Numbered from the stretch's first letter, positions 1 through 9,039 are shown. The stretch: DNA of 42,705 bases from Bacteroides sp. 224 (GCF_010500995.1 NZ_QVMK01000024.1:1-42705); one strand, 5' to 3'. Made by a program: numbers and translations. The notes: generated by a model from the letters alone, not told the origin.

Positions 1-189
1 GCCTGGACTTTTAATACATACGATGGGGAAAATTGCCATCGCATTTATTTATCTAATTTTTTAAAACAACAGAATCAGAGTTCAAATACTGATTCGCATA
101 TATTATATATAAGTAGGTGCAAAAGTATTTTATTTCCTCGAAAATAAAAAGAGAATGTTGTATAGTTCTAACCTTTTAACCTTTGAATT
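1..189. other. Left-edge non-coding or partial-gene region
   Basis: No gene can be assigned here. On the plus strand the frame beginning at base 1 stays open to a TAA at 145-147 (48 codons). That could be the tail of a gene entering from the left, but the residues match nothing I recognise. On the minus strand a TAnnTTTG-like box lies at 120-127, with short open frames running off the left edge. A weak A/T hairpin lies near 127-150. Bases 160-189 hold the start of a GTTAAAAG-type repetitive stretch that continues into the end of the neighbouring DHH gene. Confidence 0.3.
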
Positions 190-1227
190 TTAACTTTTAA
201 CCTTTAGCAGGGGTTCGTAAGCCTTCAAGGCTTTTTCGAAAGTAACAATAGCTTCTTCCATAGTCCCTGTAAATTCTCCTCCGGATGCATTCAGATGTCC
301 TCCTCCATTAAAGAAGTCGGCAGCCACTTTATTAACGGGGAAAGTACCCACCGAACGTAGCGATATTTTAATTATATTTCTCTCTGTGTCTTCTCTTAAG
401 AAACAGGTAAAGAATACATCTTTAATTGATAAGGGGATATTCACAAAGCCTTCGCTATCTCCTTTTAAATAATCAAATTTATCTTGCTCTTCCTTAGTTA
501 AGGAAATTAATGCTGCATGACAATCGGAATAGACCTTCATATTCGACAAAACATATCCCATCAACCGCAAACGGCATTCTGAATAGGTGTTGTACACTTT
601 TCTGTAAATTTCATCTTTATCAATGCCTTTCAGAAGAAGCTCACTAATAATAAAATAGATATGACGATTATTGGAGTTATAAGTGAATCCACCTGTATCA
701 GTCATCATTCCGGTATATATACACTCCGCTGCCTTTTTGGAGATGTCTTCGAAATAACCCATCCGACAAATCAAGCGGAAAACAAGCTCAGATGTAGAAG
801 ATATTTCAGGATAAGAGATCGTTATCTTACAAAAATCAGCCGGATTCAAATGGTGGTCGATAAGTATTTTACGAGCCGGAGAAGCTGCAACAGCATCTGC
901 CATATTATCAATACGCGATAAAGCATTCAAGTCGAGGCAACAAATAACATCAGCTTCGGCAATCAGTTTATCGGCAAATTCTTTATAACGATCATATAAC
1001 AAGATATCTTTTGCCCCGGGCATCCATTTCAGGAAATCGGGAAAAGCATTGGGCACAATTACATTTGCATTCTTTCCTTGCGATTCCATAAAATGCCACA
1101 AGCCCAGCGAGGACCCAATAGCATCTCCGTCGGGAGATACATGAGATACAATAACAATATTATCGGCTCGCTCAAACCATTTCGCAAAATGATCGACTTT
1201 AGATTGTTCGATAACTTTATTCAGCAT
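190..1227 (-). CDS. nrnA: DHH/DHHA1 phosphoesterase, NrnA-like (oligoribonuclease / pAp phosphatase)
   Basis: Predicted cytosolic Mn-dependent phosphoesterase that degrades short oligoribonucleotides and/or 3'-phosphoadenosine 5'-phosphate. The metal motifs of the DHH family are all present: SPDGDAIGSS at about residues 31-40, an Asp in CCLDL near 99, DHH at 124-126, and TDTGGF at 176-181. The C-terminal DHHA1 substrate motif GGGH is at 308-311. The length of 345 residues fits NrnA. The ATG at 1227 is preceded by a TATATTTG promoter box at 1252-1259, so it may be transcribed separately from comEC upstream. The last few codons (LLKVKS) lie in a GTTAAAAG-type repeat, suggesting the C-terminus was remodelled. 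The family is certain; the exact substrate is inferred. Confidence 0.88.
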   Translation of the reverse strand: MLNKVIEQSKVDHFAKWFERADNIVIVSHVSPDGDAIGSSLGLWHFMESQGKNANVIVPNAFPDFLKWMPGAKDILLYDRYKEFADKLIAEADVICCLDLNALSRIDNMADAVAASPARKILIDHHLNPADFCKITISYPEISSTSELVFRLICRMGYFEDISKKAAECIYTGMMTDTGGFTYNSNNRHIYFIISELLLKGIDKDEIYRKVYNTYSECRLRLMGYVLSNMKVYSDCHAALISLTKEEQDKFDYLKGDSEGFVNIPLSIKDVFFTCFLREDTERNIIKISLRSVGTFPVNKVAADFFNGGGHLNASGGEFTGTMEEAIVTFEKALKAYEPLLKVKS

Positions 1228-1251
1228 ATTTTCTAATTAAATTAAACACGG

Positions 1252-1259
1252 CAAATATA
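1252..1259 (-). promoter_or_regulatory. Candidate -7 box for nrnA
   Basis: The minus strand reads TATATTTG, matching the Bacteroides -7 consensus TAnnTTTG, 25 bases upstream of the nrnA ATG. No convincing -33 TTTG was seen at 19-21 bases. Confidence 0.4.
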
Positions 1260-1304
1260 CGAATAATATGCCATTGAATGATATGTTTAAATAATAAAGC
1301 GTTA

Positions 1305-3368
1305 TTAATAAATGAGATAAGAAGCATGATTCAAAGATATGCAAGACATTTCTAATGCTTCGCATTCTTTTCGCAGCCTATTTTGTAGATATTCAGGCAA
1401 AGAAGCATCCAATACAATATGCTTTACATTAAAAATGGTGGTCAGAGATTGCACGCTACCTGTATATCCCTTACACAAATAAAGATAATCTACCCGAAGG
1501 GGGTATTCACTTTTCCGGTATCTCCAAGAGTTATTGTTTATAAAAGCTACTCGTTTTTCTCCGAAAGAAATCATATTATCTTTTCGAGTAAAGGCTCCTT
1601 CATTATAGTTTTCCTTTACAGCCTTAGGTTTATCTAATCGCAAACGATTCCAATAGGGAGAAGCAGAATGCTTTAATCTCTCTACATCAGGTATGCTATC
1701 TACATAACTTAGCCAGGATTTTCCTGAAGATGATATGCAATGAACTGCCGGGCAATTTCGAACACAATAAAACACCATGCTATTGGAGGGAGAATTTTTA
1801 TATGTAAGTCCGGCATGCAAAACCACAAAACTCAAAATGCTACCCAATAAGAGTATTAACGTTTTAGCTCTACGGTTAAAAACAAATACGCCCAATAATA
1901 CAAGAATTACATAAATACCAATAACTTCTATTTTATGCAACCAAATATGATCGATGGAAGAATATGGAAGTTTCTCCACCCAACCCACAATATTGATTAA
2001 ACCAGACAAAAGATACTTTAATATCCAGGCTACACATTGTTGTGCCAACGGTATAGGAGTAAGTAGCAATAATAAAACGGCTCCATAAACAATAAAAGAG
2101 ACTAAAGGAATCACCAATAAATTTGTCAACAGGAAATGAGTAGAGAAACGTGAAAAATAGAATAACACTAAGGGAGCAGTACCTATCTGTGCTGCCAAAG
2201 AAACAGTAACTAAATCCCATACATATTTCAGTGCCCTATTATTTACTTTCACCTTATTAGATAACCAAGGCTGAATAAACAAAATAGCTACTACAGCCGA
2301 AAAAGAAAGCTGAAAACCCACATCGAACAACCAAGCCGGATTATACACTAACATAAAGAAAGCCGCTGCTGACATGGAGTTGAACGAAAGATTTTTATGT
2401 CCGGTGAACTGTGCCAAACTCAACAATGAGCACATAATAGTTGCTCTGACCACCGAGGTTGATAATCCTGTGATAAATGCAAAAGCCCAAAGAGCAATAA
2501 GTATCACAATCAGTTTGAACATTCGATTGCCCAATGTCTGATTTCCTAACCCAGCCAACATAAAAAGAAGTATTGTGTAAACAAGCATCAAATGAAGCCC
2601 AGACAGCGATAAAATATGGCTCGATCCTGCCACAGAAAAGGACTCCCGGATCTCTTCACTTAAATCTTCTTTATAGCCTAAGGTTAAAGCTGAAAGAATA
2701 GATAATTCATCTTTTGTAAAACCCAATTGTCGGTACACAGATAAGAGTGTATCTCTGGAATCAGAGGCTATTTGTTGAAGAGTACGGTGCGAATCATGCG
2801 TTAAGAGCTTCCAATGTCCATCAGCAACATAACCTGTACCACTGATCCCTTTTCTCAATAAGTAACGCCGATAATCAAAAGCATCCGGCACTCCACTGTT
2901 TTTGGGTAGAGACAATTGGGAAGACACAAGTATCCTATCACCCCTTCGAAGTGTTGCAACAGTAGAATCTTTAGGAAAATACAATAACACCCTTTGATGT
3001 TCTATCTCTGATTCACAAAGTATAGAGCGCTCTTTCACCTCAGGCGAACTAATTATAGAAGCTTGATAGACAGAAGAATCTTCCGAAAAAGAGCAGTTTG
3101 TTTGTTTCAATTTCCAATAATGCCAATTGCATCCCAACAAGAAAAACACCCCAAATATGGAAGCACCAAACAGCCAACGCAAGGAATATCTCTTTGAGAT
3201 GCAAGACAATAAAGCCACACAAACAACTACACAGAAAGGTACAAATAAGTAAAAAGCAGAGAGGTTTACTCCCCGATAAAAAAGTAAATCACCCCCAACA
3301 ATACCAAGAATTAACGGAATAAGTAAACGAAAAAAAGTGTGTTTGTGTAAAAAGTCGGCAAAGGACAC
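1305..3368 (-). CDS. comEC: ComEC/Rec2-family DNA-uptake channel, without a catalytic metallo-beta-lactamase domain
   Basis: Multi-pass inner-membrane protein of the ComEC/Rec2 family, the channel that passes single-stranded DNA into the cell in transformable bacteria. The N-terminus has hydrophobic segments followed by a soluble DUF4131-like part (about residues 100-190). The competence domain carries the family signature HILSLSGLHL near residue 252 and many membrane spans to about residue 515. The last 170 residues occupy the place of the metallo-beta-lactamase domain but show no HxHxDH metal motif. To my knowledge this shorter form (about 690 residues) is common in Bacteroidetes. The start is GTG at 3368, seven bases after the rpe stop, so it is probably co-transcribed and perhaps translationally coupled with rpe. 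Confidence 0.85.
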   Translation of the reverse strand: MSFADFLHKHTFFRLLIPLILGIVGGDLLFYRGVNLSAFYLFVPFCVVVCVALLSCISKRYSLRWLFGASIFGVFFLLGCNWHYWKLKQTNCSFSEDSSVYQASIISSPEVKERSILCESEIEHQRVLLYFPKDSTVATLRRGDRILVSSQLSLPKNSGVPDAFDYRRYLLRKGISGTGYVADGHWKLLTHDSHRTLQQIASDSRDTLLSVYRQLGFTKDELSILSALTLGYKEDLSEEIRESFSVAGSSHILSLSGLHLMLVYTILLFMLAGLGNQTLGNRMFKLIVILIALWAFAFITGLSTSVVRATIMCSLLSLAQFTGHKNLSFNSMSAAAFFMLVYNPAWLFDVGFQLSFSAVVAILFIQPWLSNKVKVNNRALKYVWDLVTVSLAAQIGTAPLVLFYFSRFSTHFLLTNLLVIPLVSFIVYGAVLLLLLTPIPLAQQCVAWILKYLLSGLINIVGWVEKLPYSSIDHIWLHKIEVIGIYVILVLLGVFVFNRRAKTLILLLGSILSFVVLHAGLTYKNSPSNSMVFYCVRNCPAVHCISSSGKSWLSYVDSIPDVERLKHSASPYWNRLRLDKPKAVKENYNEGAFTRKDNMISFGEKRVAFINNNSWRYRKSEYPLRVDYLYLCKGYTGSVQSLTTIFNVKHIVLDASLPEYLQNRLRKECEALEMSCISLNHASYLIY

Positions 3369-3375
3369 TGGTTAA

Positions 3376-4026
3376 CTATGAGTTCTTCAGCTTATGAATC
3401 ATTAATTCCGGATTCTCATTGCCAAAGATTGCACTTCCGGCTACCAGTACATCGGCTCCCGCAGCCACTAATCTGGCTCCGGTTTCGGCATTCACGCCGC
3501 CATCTACTTCAATCAGAGCTTTAGAACCTGTACAAGCAATCAGTTCGCGTAGTTCCTGTATCTTTACGATGGTATGTTCGATAAACTTTTGCCCTCCGAA
3601 TCCGGGATTCACACTCATAACCAATACCATATACACATCGCGAATAATATCCGAAAGGAAAGAAACGGGAGTAGCCGGATTAATAGTCACAGCAGGTTCC
3701 ATACCTGCTTCGCGAATTTGTTGTACCACCCGGTGCAGATGTGTACAAGCTTCGAAATGCACATTCATGGTATGAGCCCCCAACGCTTTTACCTCAGGAA
3801 TGAACTTTTCAGGATTCACAATCATGAGATGTACATCAAGAGGTTTATGAGTGAGTTTCACTACCTGTTCCAATACCGGAAAGCCAAAAGATATGTTGGG
3901 TACAAATACCCCATCCATTACATCGGCATGTATCCAATCTGCTTCACTGCGGTTAAGCATCTCAATATCCTTGGCCAAATTAGAAAAATCGGCCGACAAA
4001 ATAGAAGGAGCTATCAGAGGTTTCAT
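3376..4026 (-). CDS. rpe: Ribulose-phosphate 3-epimerase
   Basis: Cytosolic pentose-phosphate enzyme interconverting D-ribulose 5-phosphate and D-xylulose 5-phosphate. It is a 216-residue TIM barrel of normal family length. Visible landmarks are APSILSADF at 6-14, metal and catalytic residues H33 and D35 in HADVMDG, H66 in DVHLMI, the loop SVNPGFGGQKF at 138-148, D175 in EVDGGVN, and the phosphate-binding VAGSAIFG near the C-terminus. It is the first gene of a minus-strand pair with comEC. A TACCTTTG promoter box lies at 4051-4058. The start is ATG at 4026. Confidence 0.96.
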   Translation of the reverse strand: MKPLIAPSILSADFSNLAKDIEMLNRSEADWIHADVMDGVFVPNISFGFPVLEQVVKLTHKPLDVHLMIVNPEKFIPEVKALGAHTMNVHFEACTHLHRVVQQIREAGMEPAVTINPATPVSFLSDIIRDVYMVLVMSVNPGFGGQKFIEHTIVKIQELRELIACTGSKALIEVDGGVNAETGARLVAAGADVLVAGSAIFGNENPELMIHKLKNS

Positions 4027-4050
4027 AGTTCATGAATCATAATTACTATG

Positions 4051-4058
4051 CAAAGGTA
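4051..4058 (-). promoter_or_regulatory. Candidate -7 box for rpe-comEC
   Basis: The minus strand reads TACCTTTG (TAnnTTTG consensus), 25 bases upstream of the rpe ATG. The -33 element is not clear. Confidence 0.42.
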
Positions 4059-4199
4059 GAAAAAGAAAATACAATAACCATCTCACTGTAATATGAAAAT
4101 ATGCTCTTTCCAAACCAAATATGATGAAAATAATACTTTCGGTAGGTAAGAAGCTGCAAATTAATTGTTAAGATTCAACAAACTATTCAAACGTTTCAC

Positions 4200-4207
4200 T
4201 AAATTTG
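4200..4207 (+). promoter_or_regulatory. Candidate -7 box for phoH
   Basis: TAAATTTG followed by C matches the Bacteroides -7 consensus 25 bases before the phoH ATG. No TTTG was found at the expected -33 spacing. Confidence 0.42.
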
Positions 4208-4232
4208 CGTCTTAAAAACTCAAAAAATATAC

Positions 4233-5246
4233 ATGATAGAGAAGCACATTGTATTAGAAGATATAGATCCGGTTATTTTTTATGGTGTTAACAACGCCAA
4301 CCTTCAACTGATTAAAGCCCTATACCCTAAGCTACGAATCGTGGCCCGGGGAAACGTTATCAAAGTATTGGGTGATGAAGAAGAGATGGCCGCCTTTGAA
4401 GAGCACATCATTAAACTGGAGAAATATTGTGCCGAATACAATTCATTGAAAGAAGATGTTATTATTGATATCATAAAAGGGAATGCCCCCCAAGCCGAGA
4501 AAGCCGGAAATGTAATTGTTTTCAGCGTAACGGGAAAACCAATTATTCCGCGTAGCGAGAATCAGATGAAGTTGGTGGAAGGCTTTCAAAAGAACGATAT
4601 GATTTTTGCAGTTGGTCCTGCCGGCTCCGGAAAAACATACACAGCTATTGCACTGGCTGTTCGTGCTCTTAAGAATAAAGAGATCAAGAAAATCATACTC
4701 AGTCGCCCTGCCGTAGAAGCGGGAGAGAAGCTTGGTTTCCTGCCTGGTGATATGAAAGAGAAGATCGACCCTTATCTACAACCTTTGTATGACGCTTTGC
4801 AGGATATGATTCCCGCTGCCAAGCTGAAAGAATATATGGAGTTGAACGTAATTCAAATAGCCCCATTGGCTTTTATGCGCGGTCGAACACTCAATGACGC
4901 GGTAGTAATTCTGGATGAAGCACAAAACACCACCACCCAGCAAATTAAGATGTTCCTTACGCGTATGGGTATGAACACCAAAATGATTGTAACCGGAGAT
5001 GTTACACAAATCGACTTACCGGTTTCACAAACATCGGGCCTGGTGCAATCTATGAAGATATTAAAACATGTAAAGGGTATCTCCTTTATTGAACTGAATA
5101 AAAAAGATATTGTTCGTCATAAACTGGTAGAGCGTATTGTGGATGCTTACGAAAAATATGACAAAGAGAGAGAGTTACAAGTTACAGGTTACGAGTTACA
5201 AGTTAAGAAGAAGAAATCTGACTCAACTCAAACCAGCAACCCGTAA
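4233..5246 (+). CDS. phoH: PhoH family P-loop ATPase
   Basis: PhoH/PhoL-type cytosolic ATPase, thought to act in RNA metabolism and ribosome-related functions; its precise role is unsettled. The N-terminal 80 residues are KH-like. The PhoH domain follows, with Walker A GPAGSGKT at 128-135, SRPAVEAGEKLGFLPGD at 158-174 and Walker B VVILDEAQN at about 225-233. The native family C-terminus appears to end near DAYEKYDKE. The remaining roughly 27 residues are read through an intergenic inverted repeat starting at 5174, and the stop codon sits in its right arm. That tail is therefore probably acquired sequence. A promoter box lies at 4200-4207. Confidence 0.93.
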   Translation: MIEKHIVLEDIDPVIFYGVNNANLQLIKALYPKLRIVARGNVIKVLGDEEEMAAFEEHIIKLEKYCAEYNSLKEDVIIDIIKGNAPQAEKAGNVIVFSVTGKPIIPRSENQMKLVEGFQKNDMIFAVGPAGSGKTYTAIALAVRALKNKEIKKIILSRPAVEAGEKLGFLPGDMKEKIDPYLQPLYDALQDMIPAAKLKEYMELNVIQIAPLAFMRGRTLNDAVVILDEAQNTTTQQIKMFLTRMGMNTKMIVTGDVTQIDLPVSQTSGLVQSMKILKHVKGISFIELNKKDIVRHKLVERIVDAYEKYDKERELQVTGYELQVKKKKSDSTQTSNP

Positions 5247-5294
5247 CTTGTAACCCGTAACTTGTAACTCGTAACTTAATTGTAACTTGTAACT
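5174..5294. repeat. Inverted repeat of GTTAC(A/G)A units, overlapping the phoH 3' end
   Basis: The left arm (5174-5206) is a short-period run of GTTACAAGTTAC-type units. The right arm (5238-5294) is its reverse complement, CGTAACTTGTAACT-type, with an A/C-rich centre between them. The element codes for the end of PhoH on its left side and ends 12 bases before purC. The same family recurs at 6254-6338 and 12396-12468. Confidence 0.85.
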
Positions 5295-5306
5295 AAAAAA
5301 AATAAT

Positions 5307-6251
5307 ATGAGCAAAGCATTAGTTAGAACAGATTTCAATTTCCCGGAACAAGTAAATGTATATCATGGAAAAGTACGTGATGTATATTATATTGGCGAAG
5401 ATCTTCTTGTGATGATTGCTACAGATCGTATCTCAGCTTTCGACGTAGTACTTCCGAAAGGTATTCCTTACAAAGGACAAGTATTAAACCAAATTGCATC
5501 TAAGTTTTTGGATGCCACATCAGATATTGTTCCCAACTGGAAACTGGCTACTCCGGACCCAATGGTAACAGTAGGGCTTAAATGCGAAGGATTCCGAGTG
5601 GAAATGATTATCCGTGGATACCTGACAGGTAGTGCTTGGCGTGAGTATCAAGCCGGAAACCGTGTAATCTGTGGCGTTGCTATTCCGGATGGAATGAAAG
5701 AGAACCAACGATTCCCTGCCCCTATCATTACGCCTACTACTAAAGCTGATGAAGGACATGATGAAAACATCTCGCGCGAAGAAATCATTGCACAAGGCAT
5801 TGTTAGCGAAGAAGACTACGAACAAATGGAAAGATACACGTATGCACTCTTCCAACGTGGTAGCGAAATGGCCGCTGAGAAAGGTCTGATTTTGGTAGAT
5901 ACCAAATATGAGTTCGGCAAGAAAGATGGCAAAATCTATCTAATAGATGAAATCCATACTCCTGACTCTTCACGTTATTTCTATGCAGAAGGTTATGAAG
6001 AGAAATTCCTGAAAGGCGAACCTCAAAAACAACTTTCCAAAGAATTTGTACGTCAGTGGCTGATGGATAACGGCTTCATGGGCAAAGCTGGTCAACAAGT
6101 TCCCGAAATGACAGATGCTTATGTAGAATCGGTATCCGAACGCTACATTGAGTTATATGAACACATCGTAGGCGAAAAGTTTGTAAAAGCAAATGCTGAT
6201 GATGTGGCTGTTCGTATTGAGAAAAATATAAATCATTTTTTGCAAAAATGA
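5307..6251 (+). CDS. purC: Phosphoribosylaminoimidazole-succinocarboxamide synthase (SAICAR synthase)
   Basis: ATP-dependent ligase of de novo purine synthesis that joins aspartate to CAIR to give SAICAR. The 314-residue protein shows the SAICAR synthetase fold signatures: [20 protein letters not shown] near residues 20-40, [34 protein letters not shown] near 97-112, and [11 protein letters not shown] near 213-223. This is the longer form of the enzyme. It lies between two GTTACAAG-type inverted repeats. Its ATG is preceded by an A-rich run and no Shine-Dalgarno sequence, as usual in this group. purM, another purine gene, lies 2.8 kb downstream. Confidence 0.95.
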   Translation: MSKALVRTDFNFPEQVNVYHGKVRDVYYIGEDLLVMIATDRISAFDVVLPKGIPYKGQVLNQIASKFLDATSDIVPNWKLATPDPMVTVGLKCEGFRVEMIIRGYLTGSAWREYQAGNRVICGVAIPDGMKENQRFPAPIITPTTKADEGHDENISREEIIAQGIVSEEDYEQMERYTYALFQRGSEMAAEKGLILVDTKYEFGKKDGKIYLIDEIHTPDSSRYFYAEGYEEKFLKGEPQKQLSKEFVRQWLMDNGFMGKAGQQVPEMTDAYVESVSERYIELYEHIVGEKFVKANADDVAVRIEKNINHFLQK

Positions 6252-6253
6252 TT

Positions 6254-6338
6254 TAGTTACGAGTTACAAGTTACGAGTTACCTTTCCTAATTATTGCTAA
6301 CTCACAACTTGTAACTCGTAACTCGTAACTTGTAACTA
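6254..6338. repeat. Inverted repeat of GTTAC(A/G)A units, purC-menG spacer
   Basis: The left arm (6256-6282) is made of GTTACGAGTTACAAG units. The right arm (6305-6338) is the complementary AACTTGTAACTCGTAACT type. The loop is about 20 bases and A/T-rich. The element starts two bases after the purC stop and ends one base before the next ATG, so it makes up the whole spacer and the whole upstream region of menG. Confidence 0.85.
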
Positions 6339-6339
6339 T

Positions 6340-7077
6340 ATGAATTATCCCCAAGAAACCATCAAGCCTTACAATGGTGAAGGAAAAAAGGCAGAGCAGG
6401 TAGAACACATGTTCGATAACATTGCTCATGCATACGATCGGCTTAACCATACTCTTTCATTGGGTATCGACAGAAGTTGGCGTCGCAAAGCAATTGCCGG
6501 CCTCAAGCCTTATAAACCACAACAGATTATGGATGTGGCTACAGGTACAGGCGATTTTGCTATTTTAGCTTACCGCATGCTACAACCCGAATCCATTATC
6601 GGAACTGATATATCCGAAGGTATGATGAATGTGGGAAGAAATAAAGTTGAAAAAGAAGGACTATCCGATAAGATAACTTTCTCTAAAGAAGACAGTTCTT
6701 CTTTTTCTTTCGAAGATGAAACATTCGATGCGGTGACCGTTGCTTTCGGTATCCGAAACTTCGAGAACCTGGATAAATGCCTGGCCGAAATGTGCCGCGT
6801 ATTAAAGAATGGCGGACATCTGGCTATACTGGAGCTTACTACTCCGGATAAGTTCCCGATGAAACAACTGTTTGCCATTTACTCCAAGGTTGTGATCCCC
6901 GTTATCGGTAAGCTATTATCCAAAGATAACAGCGCTTATAAGTATCTGCCCGAAACAATCAGGGCTTTTCCGCAAGGAGAAGTTATGAAAGGTGTTATAG
7001 CCCGGGCCGGCTTCAGCGAAGTAAACTTTAAGCGATTAACATTTGGTATATGTACACTTTATACTGCGACTAAATAA
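6340..7077 (+). CDS. ubiE: Demethylmenaquinone methyltransferase (UbiE/MenG family)
   Basis: SAM-dependent C-methyltransferase of the last step of menaquinone synthesis. Bacteroidales use menaquinone, so the MenG role is the likely one. It has 245 residues, with the family start [23 protein letters not shown] motif [13 protein letters not shown] at about 64-75, the following acidic loop [12 protein letters not shown], and the UbiE signature [13 protein letters not shown] near 155-167. The ATG at 6340 directly abuts a GTTAC-type inverted repeat, leaving no separate ribosome-binding site. It is followed 18 bases later by aroE. Confidence 0.93.
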   Translation: MNYPQETIKPYNGEGKKAEQVEHMFDNIAHAYDRLNHTLSLGIDRSWRRKAIAGLKPYKPQQIMDVATGTGDFAILAYRMLQPESIIGTDISEGMMNVGRNKVEKEGLSDKITFSKEDSSSFSFEDETFDAVTVAFGIRNFENLDKCLAEMCRVLKNGGHLAILELTTPDKFPMKQLFAIYSKVVIPVIGKLLSKDNSAYKYLPETIRAFPQGEVMKGVIARAGFSEVNFKRLTFGICTLYTATK

Positions 7078-7095
7078 CTTCTAAAATTCCCTTTT

Positions 7096-7842
7096 ATGCA
7101 AAAATATGGTTTAATTGGTTTTCCTCTGCACCATTCGTTCTCTATCGGATACTTCAACGAGAAGTTTCGTGCCGAAGGAATTGATGCCGAATATGTTAAC
7201 TTTGAAATACCTTCCATTAAAGACTTCAAAAGTGTTATTGCGGAAAATCCCAATTTAAGCGGGCTGAATGTAACAATTCCCTATAAAGAACAAGTAATTC
7301 CTTATTTGGATGAGTTAGATAAAGATACGGCAGCCATCGGAGCTGTGAATGTAATCAAAATCATTCACAAAAAGGGAAAAGTAAGATTGGTAGGATACAA
7401 TTCCGATATTATCGGCTTCACCCAATCTATTGAGCCGCTTTTACTGCCTCAGCACAAAAAAGCCTTGATTCTGGGAACCGGAGGAGCAGCCAAAGCTGTG
7501 TTCCACGGATTAAAGAATTTGGGGGTGGAAAGTGTATATGTATCGCGCACTCCTCAAAAAGGAATGCTCACGTATGAAGAGCTGACTCCTGAGATCATGA
7601 AGGAATACCTGGTAATTGTTAATTGCACACCGGTAGGCATGTATCCCAAAGTTGATTTTTGCCCATCTATTCCTTACGAGGAGCTTACCTCAAATCATTT
7701 ACTTTACGATTTACTATACAATCCGAATGTTACTTTATTTATGAAGAAAGGAGAAAAGCAAGGAGCTGTTGTAAAGAATGGTCTTGAGATGCTCTTACTC
7801 CAGGCATTCGCTGCATGGGACATTTGGAACGACAATCTATAA
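7096..7842 (+). CDS. aroE: Shikimate dehydrogenase
   Basis: NADPH-dependent reduction of 3-dehydroshikimate to shikimate in aromatic amino acid and chorismate synthesis. The 248-residue protein has the substrate-binding GFPLHHSFS at 8-16, GLNVTIPYKEQV near 56-67 with the catalytic Lys, the nucleotide-binding LGTGGAAKAV near 128-137, NCTPVGMYP near 176-184 and the C-terminal NGLEMLLLQAFAAW. The gene is adjacent to menG, whose pathway starts from chorismate. The next gene starts one base after its stop codon. Confidence 0.94.
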   Translation: MQKYGLIGFPLHHSFSIGYFNEKFRAEGIDAEYVNFEIPSIKDFKSVIAENPNLSGLNVTIPYKEQVIPYLDELDKDTAAIGAVNVIKIIHKKGKVRLVGYNSDIIGFTQSIEPLLLPQHKKALILGTGGAAKAVFHGLKNLGVESVYVSRTPQKGMLTYEELTPEIMKEYLVIVNCTPVGMYPKVDFCPSIPYEELTSNHLLYDLLYNPNVTLFMKKGEKQGAVVKNGLEMLLLQAFAAWDIWNDNL

Positions 7843-7843
7843 A

Positions 7844-8740
7844 ATGAGAATTAAGTTACTCGCCATATTAGCTTGCGTACTCTGGGGGTCGGCCTTTGCC
7901 GGAGCGAAAATCGGATTTGAATATACCAGTCCGCTACACCTGTCGGGTATGCGATTTATGCTGGCAGGGATATTATTGGTTCCTTTTCTGATTTATCAAA
8001 AGGTAGATTGGAGGAAAAATCTGAAAGAATGGCGGTACATGTTACTGTTCGGACTCCTTCAGACCTTTATTCAGTATGGACTTTTCTTTATGGGGCTCAA
8101 TGATGTGCCGGGTGCCATATCTGCCATCATCATCGGAGGCGGTCCGCTTTTTGTTGCTATCATGGCGCACCTCACCATTAAAGATGATAAGCTGACAACC
8201 CGAAAATCATTCGCCATTACTTTAGGGCTTATAGGGATTGCATTCATTAGCATATCCAAAGGGCAGGCAGAAGCCGGAAGCGCTGATTTCAAGTTTTACA
8301 CCGGAGTTGCACTACTTATTATCAGTAACATCGTAGGAGCCTCCACCAATATTATTTTAGCTAAAAACAAAGGTAGAGTATCTCCCGTTATGCTTACGGC
8401 AGTAGCCAATTTCAGCGGAGGCCTTTTACTTTATATCGTATCCTTCTTTACGGAAGATTGGTACATCAAAGATTATACCACCGAATTTTATCTGGCCTGG
8501 ATATGGCTTGCCTTTATCCCGGCAGCCGGATTTTCCATCTGGTATTCTTTATTACAAAGACCGGAGATAAAGGTTTCCGAACTAAACATTTGGAAATTTG
8601 TAATCCCTGTGACGGGAGCAATCCTTAGCTGGATGCTATTGCCCAATGAATCACCCGACTTTTATTCGATCGTTGGCATTATCATCATTACGACTGCACT
8701 CATCGTTTTACAATGGAATCCACGGAAAAGAAATAGGTAG
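7844..8740 (+). CDS. EamA/DMT-family transporter
   Basis: Inner-membrane drug/metabolite transporter family protein with about ten hydrophobic segments and two EamA repeats. The conserved start LLAILACVLWGSAFAGAK matches the family, and GAISAIIIGGGPLFVAIMAH near residues 88-107 is typical of helices 3-4. I chose the ATG at 7844 (298 residues). An upstream ATG in the same frame at 7778 would give a non-hydrophobic extension inside aroE. The gene is co-directional and tightly spaced with aroE. The substrate is unknown. The stop codon lies in the first unit of a 22-bp tandem repeat. Confidence 0.87.
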   Translation: MRIKLLAILACVLWGSAFAGAKIGFEYTSPLHLSGMRFMLAGILLVPFLIYQKVDWRKNLKEWRYMLLFGLLQTFIQYGLFFMGLNDVPGAISAIIIGGGPLFVAIMAHLTIKDDKLTTRKSFAITLGLIGIAFISISKGQAEAGSADFKFYTGVALLIISNIVGASTNIILAKNKGRVSPVMLTAVANFSGGLLLYIVSFFTEDWYIKDYTTEFYLAWIWLAFIPAAGFSIWYSLLQRPEIKVSELNIWKFVIPVTGAILSWMLLPNESPDFYSIVGIIIITTALIVLQWNPRKRNR

Positions 8741-8818
8741 CAGTTGCTTCGATTGTCAGTAGCATTTGCTTCAATTGCCGGTAGCATTTTTTTCAACTGC
8801 CGGTAACATTTAACAGTA
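8737..8818 (+). repeat. 22-bp tandem repeat, 3.7 copies
   Basis: Units begin at 8737, 8759 and 8781, with a partial unit at 8803. The shared pattern is GTAGCATTTGCTTCAATTGC with a few changes per copy. The stop codon of the EamA gene is part of the first unit. The period is exactly 22 bases. Confidence 0.85.
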
Positions 8819-8866
8819 TCGTGATAGGTAAATTTATCCATTTACCCAGAGACTTCATGACGATTT

Positions 8867-8973
8867 CCTAACGCACCTAACGCACTTGCCCTTTAAACAT
8901 CACTAATTCAGATAATTAGGGTGCGTTAGGTGAGCCAAAAATACCTAACGCACCAATCACGCACCTAACGCAG
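8867..8973. repeat. CCTAACGCAC repeat cluster with an inverted copy
   Basis: CCTAACGCA(C) occurs at 8867, at 8877 (without the first C), at 8944 and at 8964. Its reverse complement GTGCGTTAGG is at 8921-8930. The inverted copy can pair with its neighbours to make a hairpin between the EamA gene and purM. The 331-base gap 8741-9071 otherwise holds only the preceding 22-bp repeat and the purM promoter box. Confidence 0.75.
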
Positions 8974-9039
8974 TAGATCACGCAAAAAGGTAAAGAAAGA
9001 GAAAATGCCCGTAAATTTTAGTATTCAACTTAAAAACAG

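Noticed and set aside
1305..3368. ComEC as a truncated pseudogene
   Set aside because: The frame is intact, the competence domain is complete, and the length agrees with what I know of Bacteroidetes homologues.
3574..4035. Open frames of up to 153 codons on the plus strand opposite rpe
   Set aside because: They are shadow frames of rpe with no recognisable motifs.
5174..5294. Ordinary intrinsic terminators for the GTTAC-type inverted repeats
   Set aside because: They lack T-tracts, lie between co-directional genes and overlap coding sequence. A role in partial termination cannot be excluded.
7778..7843. Upstream ATG giving a 320-residue EamA protein
   Set aside because: The additional 22 residues lie inside aroE, are not hydrophobic and precede the typical family N-terminus. 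The ATG at 7844 is one base after the aroE stop.
8737..8818. Possible CRISPR array in the 22-bp tandem repeat
   Set aside because: The units are directly adjacent with no unique spacers, and no cas gene is present.
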